The notes under the pieces: generated by a model
Database searches by the model: none
What the model was told of the DNA's origin: nothing
What the model saw: only the letters and a program-made list of their open reading frames with translations
Program-made: the position numbers and the translations under genes
Shown: positions 1 to 4,277 of the stretch, one piece after another
How positions within the stretch are numbered: the stretch's first letter is position 1
Layout of the letters: each line of letters opens with the position of its first letter
Assembly: GCA_021153325.1 (NCBI GenBank)
Contig: JAGKTQ010000072.1
Location: forward strand, 1 to 5,452
From: Lachnospiraceae bacterium
GTDB lineage: Bacteria > Bacillota > Clostridia > Lachnospirales > Lachnospiraceae
Reading direction: 5' to 3'
Length of the DNA: 5,452 nt

Positions 1-302
1 TTCCAAATACTTATCAAGATGCTCCATTTCATGATGAGAATTGGCAACTTATAAGAATACGAGATAATAAGAAAGCGTTTCTTTGGACATATGAAAAGGA
101 TGGGAATATTTGTATTAATATAAAGGTAGACCCGGAGTGGAGAGATTTATGGAGAAATGCATATGCTTCAGTACTCCCAGGATATCATCAAAATAAAGAA
201 CATTGGAATACCGTTATTTTGGATGGGACTGTACCAACAGAAGAACTTAAGAGAATGATAGCGGAGAGTTATGATTTAGTTGTATCAAAGAAGAAAATTT
301 GA
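1..302 (+). CDS. MmcQ/YjbR-family protein, C-terminal part (5' end outside window)
   Basis: The reading frame enters from the left edge (first full codon at 3) and ends at TGA 300-302, giving 99 visible residues. The visible protein carries the family's hallmark blocks in order: an APF.DE.W start, 'RIRDNKKAFLWTYEKDG', 'INIKVDPEW', 'PGYHQNKEHWNTV', 'LDGTVP' and a final 'MIAESYDLV'. The PGYH.NK.HWNTV block followed by ES/YDLV is the strongest mark of this small 'double-wing' fold, whose members run to roughly 110-120 residues. About 15-20 N-terminal residues should therefore lie outside the window. The family is often annotated as DNA-binding on structural grounds, but its cellular role is poorly known and I assign none here. 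It has no signal peptide or membrane segment in view, so it is probably cytoplasmic. Its stop overlaps the TTG that opens a doubtful small frame. Confidence 0.88.
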   Translation, partial: PNTYQDAPFHDENWQLIRIRDNKKAFLWTYEKDGNICINIKVDPEWRDLWRNAYASVLPGYHQNKEHWNTVILDGTVPTEELKRMIAESYDLVVSKKKI

Positions 303-484
303 ATTTGTATCTGTGTTTATTGAAAACTAAAGATGCATATGATATTATAAGTGAAAACGTATGTTCTGTGGAGTGCATAGAAATAGTTGGCGTTTGGGTT
401 GTCTTTGACAAAAAAGAAATACTTAACAGTTCAAACAGAGACGAATCATTACAACTTACAGATGATGATTGCTGTTGGATTTAA
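299..484 (+). CDS. Doubtful 61-residue hypothetical protein (TTG start)
   Basis: An open frame of 61 codons begins with TTG at 299-301, overlapping the stop of the upstream YjbR-like gene, and ends at TAA 482-484. There is no ATG or GTG in frame near the beginning, and the preceding AAGAAGAAA is only a weak ribosome site. The predicted peptide is acidic at its C-terminus (LTDDDCC) and contains five cysteines, including a CSVEC pair and a terminal CCWI. I recognise no family. It could be a real small protein translationally coupled to the YjbR-like gene, the decayed end of a lost gene, or a chance frame in AT-rich DNA. The last is quite possible. Confidence 0.25.
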   Translation: MNLYLCLLKTKDAYDIISENVCSVECIEIVGVWVVFDKKEILNSSNRDESLQLTDDDCCWI

Positions 485-575
485 GGTCAATAATGAACGT
501 ACGGTTCGATTTCGTAAGTGAGTAAACAGTATGGTAAAAGATTATATCATCAAAGGATGGAGATTTATATAAATT

Positions 576-581
576 GAGGAG
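576..581 (+). promoter_or_regulatory. Ribosome binding site fixing the cyclase start
   Basis: GAGGAG lies 5 nt before ATG 587 and 8 nt before ATG 590. The upstream in-frame GTG at 581 overlaps this site and so cannot be the start. I chose ATG 587; ATG 590 is equally possible and removes one residue. Confidence 0.75.
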
Positions 582-586
582 TGCAT

Positions 587-2089
587 ATGATGAAAGTTTT
601 ACAGAATAAATTACTAGTACTCGTTATTTGTAGTATTTTGTTTCCTGCGTTGGTAGTTATGGAGATTTCATTTTCTAATTACGGTCGCATTATAGAAAAT
701 AATTCGGGTCAGATTATGCAGCTGATGTGTTCCGAAAAAAGACAAGTAATAGATGAAAAACTACTAAACATTGAGCAAAGTGTTCATACGATATATCATT
801 TTGCAACAGAGCAGTATAGTGATACAGATAATCTGTGGCAAGATGAAGAACAATTTTTGGAGCATATTAGCAGGATGAGGGAACTTATGGAGACAACCGT
901 CAAATATACTGAAGGTGCAGTATCCGTTTACTACCGTTTGGATTCTGCGATAAAGGGACCGAAGCAAGGAGTATGGTTGATACAGGATGAAAATAGCGAT
1001 TATATAGAACGTGAAGTAACGGATATTTCTATGTATAACAAGGACGATATAGAGCATGTTGGGTGGTATTACATTCCAATAACGAATGGAAAAGAGACAT
1101 GGCTCAATCCATATTATAACAAAAATATGGATCAAGAAATTATTTCATATGTTATTCCTATTATTGTGGATGAGAAAACGATTGGCGTAGTGGGTATGGA
1201 TATCGCTACAAATCTTTTATACGAGAATACAAAGAATGTTACGGTGTATGATAGAGGCTATGCTTTTTTAATGGATAATGAAGGTGAGTTTGTATATCAT
1301 CCGGAGATGAATGGAAATACAATTTCGAAAGAGTTTAATATGCAACATACATATCTTTATGAGAAAAGTTTATTGTCAGTAGAGAATCAGAGTGTAGAAC
1401 CCTATCGATGGAATGATATAGATAAAAAATTGACTGCACAGAAACTGCGTAATGGGATGATTTTTTCCGTGTGCGTTACAGAGCAGGAGATCAAACAACC
1501 CCAGCAGAAAACGTTAGTAGACTCTGTTTTGGTAATATTATTTATAATGTTAGGATTTGTTGCAGTGACAGTTTTCCTTACAAAAGCGATTGTAAGACTG
1601 ATATATACAGATGTAATGACACAAGTGGGGAATAAAACTGCATATAACGAGTGCGTAGATTTATTATGCAAACGGATTAGAGATAAGGAACCAATTAATT
1701 TTCTGATTGTAGTTGTAGATATTAATGACTTGAAAATAGTGAATGATACATATGGACATGAATATGGAGATAAACTGATACAAAGTGGTGCTGCTATCCT
1801 GAAAAAGGTATGGGGAAGTGATTCTACTTATCGGATAGGTGGCGACGAATTTGCGATTGTGTGTTCAGATATGGAAATGGAATGTGCGAAGAAGAGGCTG
1901 TCATTGTTTGAAGAAGCAATAGAAGACTATAATCGTCAGAATAATTGTGAGAAAATATATTTGCAAATGGCAATTGGAATGGCAGTATACAGTTCGGAGA
2001 CAGACAAGGAATATATGGATGTGTTCCGTAGAGCGGATAGTGCTATGTATGAAAATAAAAAGCAGAAAAAGATGAATGTGAGTATATAA
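587..2089 (+). CDS. Membrane dCache-GGDEF diguanylate cyclase
   Basis: This is a 500-residue sensor enzyme predicted to make c-di-GMP from two GTP in response to an extracellular signal. Residues 9-29 form the first membrane segment. Residues about 33-303 are the external sensor, with a dCache signature: 'GWYYIP' (159-164), 'WLNPYY' (172-177), 'ISYVIPI' (186-192), 'IGVVGMDI' (199-206) and 'RGYAFLMDNEGEFVYHP' (223-239). A second membrane segment spans about 310-334. It passes straight into the GGDEF domain (about 341-495) with no HAMP linker. Active-site features are intact: metal-binding Asp in 'VVDIND' (D378), 'LKIVNDTYGHEYGD' and the GGDEF loop at 418-422. The inhibitory RxxD site reads W-G-S-D (409-412), so its Arg is missing. 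No EAL, PAS or receiver domain is present. The ligand cannot be read from the sequence. The gene appears to stand alone, with 185 bp to the next start. Confidence 0.93.
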   Translation: MMKVLQNKLLVLVICSILFPALVVMEISFSNYGRIIENNSGQIMQLMCSEKRQVIDEKLLNIEQSVHTIYHFATEQYSDTDNLWQDEEQFLEHISRMRELMETTVKYTEGAVSVYYRLDSAIKGPKQGVWLIQDENSDYIEREVTDISMYNKDDIEHVGWYYIPITNGKETWLNPYYNKNMDQEIISYVIPIIVDEKTIGVVGMDIATNLLYENTKNVTVYDRGYAFLMDNEGEFVYHPEMNGNTISKEFNMQHTYLYEKSLLSVENQSVEPYRWNDIDKKLTAQKLRNGMIFSVCVTEQEIKQPQQKTLVDSVLVILFIMLGFVAVTVFLTKAIVRLIYTDVMTQVGNKTAYNECVDLLCKRIRDKEPINFLIVVVDINDLKIVNDTYGHEYGDKLIQSGAAILKKVWGSDSTYRIGGDEFAIVCSDMEMECAKKRLSLFEEAIEDYNRQNNCEKIYLQMAIGMAVYSSETDKEYMDVFRRADSAMYENKKQKKMNVSI

Positions 2090-2186
2090 ATGCACTGAAG
2101 TTATATGCCATAAATTAAAGCACCGAAGAAGGAACGTTTTTTGTATCGATAAGTCAAAATTTGAATTTCACGCACTGTAAAATACT

Positions 2187-2235
2187 TTTGACACGGCTAA
2201 AATGGACAATGTCAAAGCGTTTTGATAGACCAAAA
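2187..2235 (+). promoter_or_regulatory. Inverted repeats upstream of first XRE gene (possible operator)
   Basis: TTTGACA (2187-2193) is matched by its exact reverse complement TGTCAAA (2210-2216), 16 nt apart. A second exact pair, TTTTG (2220-2224) and CAAAA (2231-2235), follows at once. The left arm contains the consensus -35 hexamer TTGACA (2188-2193), but no good -10 lies 16-18 bp downstream. The element sits 43 bp before the start of the first XRE gene, so it may be the binding site of that or another regulator. The function is inference. I see no convincing terminator for the cyclase gene in the preceding stretch 2090-2186. Confidence 0.35.
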
Positions 2236-2264
2236 TTTCTTTTTTGATTAAAGTGGGTTATGAA

Positions 2265-2272
2265 GGAGGTGA
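2265..2272 (+). promoter_or_regulatory. Ribosome binding site fixing the first XRE start
   Basis: GGAGGTGA, an almost perfect anti-16S match, lies 5 nt before ATG 2278. The in-frame ATG at 2260 precedes this site and lacks one of its own, so translation should begin at 2278. Confidence 0.85.
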
Positions 2273-2277
2273 CAAAG

Positions 2278-2862
2278 ATGGAACTTAGCAAGCAGATAAA
2301 AAAATATCGAACAGAGGCAAATTTATCGCAAGAGGAGTTGGCAGATAAAATTTATGTTTCAAGACAAACTATATCAAATTGGGAAAATGAAAAAAATTAT
2401 CCTGATATTAAAAGTTTAGTGCTTATGAGTGAAGTCTTTCAGGTATCTCTTGATAATTTAATCAAAGGAGATTTAGAAAGAATGAAAAAAGAAATTGACA
2501 CACAGGAATATGCAAAATTTCAAAAGGATAGCACTATTTTTACCGTATTATTTATTGCTTTATTGATAGTACCTGTACCACTTGTAATGTTATGGAAGTG
2601 GTTTGGAATGGCATTGTATTTATGTTTGTTTGGAATAGGAATGTATTTTGCTGTCAGAATTGAAAAGTACAAGAAGAAATATGATATTCAGACTTTTAAA
2701 GAAATTGTTGCATTTACTGATGGGAAGAGTTTGGATGAAATTGAAAAAGCAAGAGAAGAAGGCAAAAGGCCATATCAAAAGGCTCTCTTGGCAGCTGGTT
2801 CAGCGGCATTGGTTGTTATTATTGCACTTATTATGAGTGCTGTAATGAGATTATTCTCTTGA
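2278..2862 (+). CDS. Membrane-anchored XRE-family regulator (first of two)
   Basis: This 194-residue protein joins an N-terminal HTH_3/XRE DNA-binding domain (about 5-62) to a hydrophobic C-terminal half. The HTH shows the classic pattern: 'LSQEELADKIYVSRQTISNWENEKNYPDI', with 'SRQTISNWE' (28-36) as the recognition helix, then 'FQVSLDNLI'. Three likely membrane helices follow at about 88-106, 109-127 and 169-190. The charged cytoplasmic or linker stretch between the last two (about 128-165) is rich in Lys and Glu. The topology suggests a transcription factor held at the membrane, which could link DNA binding to envelope state or to a membrane partner; this is inference. It lies 64 bp upstream of a second protein of the same architecture and is probably co-transcribed with it. 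Its own promoter was not firmly found. Targets are unknown; self-regulation through the 2187-2235 repeats is possible. Confidence 0.9.
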   Translation: MELSKQIKKYRTEANLSQEELADKIYVSRQTISNWENEKNYPDIKSLVLMSEVFQVSLDNLIKGDLERMKKEIDTQEYAKFQKDSTIFTVLFIALLIVPVPLVMLWKWFGMALYLCLFGIGMYFAVRIEKYKKKYDIQTFKEIVAFTDGKSLDEIEKAREEGKRPYQKALLAAGSAALVVIIALIMSAVMRLFS

Positions 2863-2863
2863 G

Positions 2864-2876
2864 AACACGTCGTGTT
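2864..2876 (+). promoter_or_regulatory. 13-bp perfect palindrome between the XRE genes
   Basis: AACACG and CGTGTT flank a central T (2870), starting two bases after the stop of the first XRE gene. It is followed by TATATT (2878-2883), a possible -10 hexamer. The only -35-like hexamer, TTGAGA at 2859-2864, is just 13 bp away, which is too short for a normal promoter. No T-run follows, so it is not a terminator. It may be an operator for one of the flanking regulators, or chance. Confidence 0.3.
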
Positions 2877-2911
2877 GTATATTTGTGAATTAAGTTAGTC
2901 TGTTGATGAAA

Positions 2912-2916
2912 GGAGG
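2912..2916 (+). promoter_or_regulatory. Ribosome binding site fixing the GTG start of second XRE
   Basis: GGAGG lies 10 nt before GTG 2927. The in-frame TTG 2903 and ATG 2906 sit upstream of it with no site of their own. Starting at GTG also gives the usual short lead (MDQKKIGSFLKELR) of XRE proteins. Confidence 0.75.
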
Positions 2917-2926
2917 AAATAAAAAA

Positions 2927-3529
2927 GTGGACCAAAAGAAAATAGGGAGTTTTTTGAAGGAACTTCGTAAAGAAAAAGGAATTACACAGGAAGAATTTGC
3001 TGAAAAGTTAAATATATCCGGAAGAACTGTATCGCGTTGGGAAACAGGAGTCAATATGCCGGATATTAGTTTATTGGTTGAAATAGCAGAGTTCTTTGAT
3101 GTAAGTATTCCTGAAATCATCAATGGAGAAAGGAAAAGCGAGACTATGAACGAAGAAGTAAAAGAAGTTGCTGATAAATTATCAGATTATGCAAATGCAG
3201 AAAAAGAAACCATCATCAAAAATATAAGAACCCACAGTATTATGGGTACGACAGCACTGGTTGTATATTATACACTTGAACTTTCTGGAGCAGTTTTACA
3301 GAATGCAATAATCGAAAAAATTGCTTTGTGTTGTGAAACGCTAGCTATGGTTACAGTTCTTATGATAATGGTACATACCTCTGGACTAATATACAAAATG
3401 AAAAAAAGAAAAAGGAACGACATAATTAGGAGATTGCCTAAAGTGGTTCAGATGATTATTGCTGCGATTGTAGCATTTGCAGGTGCGTCAATAATTAAGC
3501 TGTTGCTGGTTAATGTTTTGGGGTTGTAA
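2927..3529 (+). CDS. Membrane-anchored XRE-family regulator (second of two)
   Basis: This 200-residue protein, starting at GTG, has an XRE/HTH_3 domain at about 5-65: 'IGSFLKELRKEKGITQEEFAEKL', recognition helix 'SGRTVSRWETG' (31-41), then 'MPDISLLVEIAEFFDVSIPEIING'. A charged linker, probably helical, spans about 67-103. Three hydrophobic segments follow: about 104-125, 132-155 and 173-197. A very basic stretch (KMKKRKRNDIIRR, 157-169) between the last two should stay in the cytoplasm. It shares the plan of its upstream neighbour (N-terminal HTH, three-helix C-terminal anchor), but the membrane parts are not obviously alike in sequence. The two may have arisen by an old duplication or by convergence on one architecture. 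A role as a membrane-linked repressor or activator is inferred; no ligand or target is visible. It is probably co-transcribed with the small membrane protein 64 bp downstream. Confidence 0.9.
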   Translation: MDQKKIGSFLKELRKEKGITQEEFAEKLNISGRTVSRWETGVNMPDISLLVEIAEFFDVSIPEIINGERKSETMNEEVKEVADKLSDYANAEKETIIKNIRTHSIMGTTALVVYYTLELSGAVLQNAIIEKIALCCETLAMVTVLMIMVHTSGLIYKMKKRKRNDIIRRLPKVVQMIIAAIVAFAGASIIKLLLVNVLGL

Positions 3530-3593
3530 AAATTCAGTTATTTAGAGAAAGTGTAAACATATGAAGAGTTGAATTTGATGGAGGCCATATAGA

Positions 3594-3833
3594 ATGAACA
3601 ACAAAAACAAAAAAGAACCTTGGAGAGTTATTGTTTTCATCATTTCCATGTTGTTTATAGCATTTATGTGGGTAAAAAATGATGCTATAAGTATTTATAC
3701 TACTATGCCAAAGGAACAAGTAGTTCCGCTTATTGTAACAACGATTTTAGTTTCTTTGATTAAGGTTGCTGCTATCGCAGGTGGAGTTCTACTAATCAAA
3801 TGGATTGTTAGCAAAATCAAAAGAAGTAAGTAA
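3594..3833 (+). CDS. Small two-TM membrane protein, unknown function
   Basis: This 79-residue protein starts at ATG 3594, with GGAGG (3580-3584) 9 nt upstream supporting the start. A basic N-terminus (MNNKNKKEPWR) leads into a first membrane helix at about 11-27. A short loop, 'NDAISIYTTMPKEQ' (29-42), is probably external. The second helix spans about 43-71 and ends in a basic tail (SKIKRSK). The positive charges at both ends predict that N- and C-termini are cytoplasmic. I do not recognise a family. It follows the second XRE gene by 64 bp with no terminator or clear promoter between, and an intrinsic terminator comes after it, so it is most likely the last gene of that transcription unit. 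It could be a partner of the membrane-anchored regulators, but nothing in the sequence proves this. Confidence 0.8.
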   Translation: MNNKNKKEPWRVIVFIISMLFIAFMWVKNDAISIYTTMPKEQVVPLIVTTILVSLIKVAAIAGGVLLIKWIVSKIKRSK

Positions 3834-3857
3834 ATTCCAATTTGTAGGGAGCAGAAA

Positions 3858-3884
3858 CTTTCAGTCTTGCGGAGAGATTGAAAG
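3858..3884 (+). other. Strong RNA hairpin in the 3' untranslated region
   Basis: The arms at 3858-3868 and 3874-3884 can pair over 11 positions (nine Watson-Crick, two G-U) around a 5-nt loop (GCGGA). It begins 24 nt after the stop of the small membrane protein gene and is not followed by T residues, so it is not itself a terminator. It may protect the mRNA 3' end or be part of a larger structured RNA with the terminator at 3923-3955. Confidence 0.55.
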
Positions 3885-3922
3885 CAACAGAAGATTTGAA
3901 GTTTTGCATTTGTATATTAAAT

Positions 3923-3955
3923 GGAGGATGTGTGAAATTGCACATCTTCTTTTTT
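3923..3955 (+). terminator. Rho-independent terminator
   Basis: The left arm GGAGGATGTGT (3923-3933) and right arm GCACATCTTCT (3940-3950) pair over 11 positions, including G-U pairs, around a 6-nt loop. A run of six T follows (3950-3955). It closes the XRE/small-membrane-protein unit just before the promoter of the next operon. Confidence 0.85.
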
Positions 3956-3959
3956 AATC

Positions 3960-3988
3960 TTGACAAATCTAATAATTGCAAGTATGAT
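3960..3988 (+). promoter_or_regulatory. Sigma-A promoter of the AbrB-glycosyltransferase operon
   Basis: A consensus -35 TTGACA (3960-3965) and a -10 TATGAT (3983-3988, 5 of 6) are separated by exactly 17 bp. Transcription should start near 3995, giving a leader of about 39 nt before ATG 4034. This is the best promoter in the window. Confidence 0.85.
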
Positions 3989-4006
3989 TTGTATAACAAA
4001 ACATAC
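3982..4006 (+). promoter_or_regulatory. 25-bp palindromic operator over the -10 and start site
   Basis: GTATGATTTGT (3982-3992) and ACAAAACATAC (3996-4006) are inverted repeats matching at 10 of 11 positions around a 3-bp centre (ATA). The left arm contains the whole -10 hexamer and the centre falls on the predicted transcription start, so a bound protein would block RNA polymerase. The AbrB-type protein encoded next is an obvious candidate for autoregulation, but an unlinked repressor would fit as well. A short overlapping palindrome, ACATA-CTA-TATGT, lies at 4001-4013. Confidence 0.7.
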
Positions 4007-4033
4007 TATATGTCGTGAAGAGGATTAAAAAAT

Positions 4034-4243
4034 ATGAATGAATTAAATGGTAAATATGCATGGACGGTAACAGTGGGTGAGAAAGGACAATTTGTCATTC
4101 CCAAACAAGCCAGAGAACTTTTTAACATTAAGCCTGGTGATACATTAATTCTTTTAGGAGATATAGAAAAAGGAATTGCAATTCCACCAAAATCTTCTTT
4201 TGGAGATTGGATGGCTAGGGCTTTTGGTGAAGAAAATAAATAG
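4034..4243 (+). CDS. AbrB/MazE/SpoVT-family transcriptional regulator
   Basis: This 69-residue protein has a swapped-hairpin AbrB-type DNA-binding domain at about 8-51. The family pattern is plain: 'TVTVGEKGQFVIPKQARELFNIKPGDTLILLGD', where G-(Q)-(F)-VIPK-(Q)-R and the 'KPGD' turn are the hallmark. The short tail (PPKSSFGDWMARAFGEENK) has no extra domain. Such proteins bind DNA as dimers through the two interlaced hairpins. AGAGGA (4019-4024), 9 nt before ATG 4034, supports the start. It is the first gene of an operon with a near-consensus promoter and a palindrome over the -10 region. The glycosyltransferase starts 34 bp after it. This arrangement suggests a local regulator controlling its own operon (inference). 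No toxin gene follows, so an antitoxin role is unlikely. Confidence 0.9.
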   Translation: MNELNGKYAWTVTVGEKGQFVIPKQARELFNIKPGDTLILLGDIEKGIAIPPKSSFGDWMARAFGEENK

Positions 4244-4277
4244 ATACAAATTAGACAATAAGAAAGCGAGATGCACT

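Noticed and set aside
485..586. c-di-GMP riboswitch or clear promoter before the cyclase gene
   Set aside because: I looked for a GEMM-like fold and for -35/-10 pairs. There are AT-rich -10-like hexamers (542-548, 562-568) but no -35 at proper spacing, and no recognisable riboswitch core.
764..1135. Antisense open frame of 123 codons within the cyclase gene
   Set aside because: It lies wholly opposite a well-supported dCache coding region, has no ribosome site and resembles no family. It is a shadow of codon bias in AT-rich DNA.
1402..1671. Antisense open frame of 89 codons within the cyclase gene
   Set aside because: It overlaps the second membrane segment and the start of the GGDEF domain, whose reading is certain. 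No supporting signals.
2090..2186. Terminator after the cyclase gene at the T-run 2137-2143
   Set aside because: The T-run is not preceded by a stable hairpin; no complementary arms of useful length are found just upstream.
2648..2836. Alternative + frame of 62 codons inside the first XRE gene
   Set aside because: It is fully contained in a gene with an excellent ribosome site and a coherent membrane-protein pattern. Its product is a basic frame-shadow peptide.
3928..3957. Tiny frame starting at ATG 3928 right after GGAGG
   Set aside because: It has nine codons, no spacing between the ribosome site and the start, and lies inside the terminator stem. The GGAGG is part of the hairpin arm.
4034..4243. 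AbrB-fold protein as antitoxin of a toxin-antitoxin pair
   Set aside because: The next gene is a glycosyltransferase, not a MazF, PIN-domain or other toxin, and the upstream gene is separated by a terminator.
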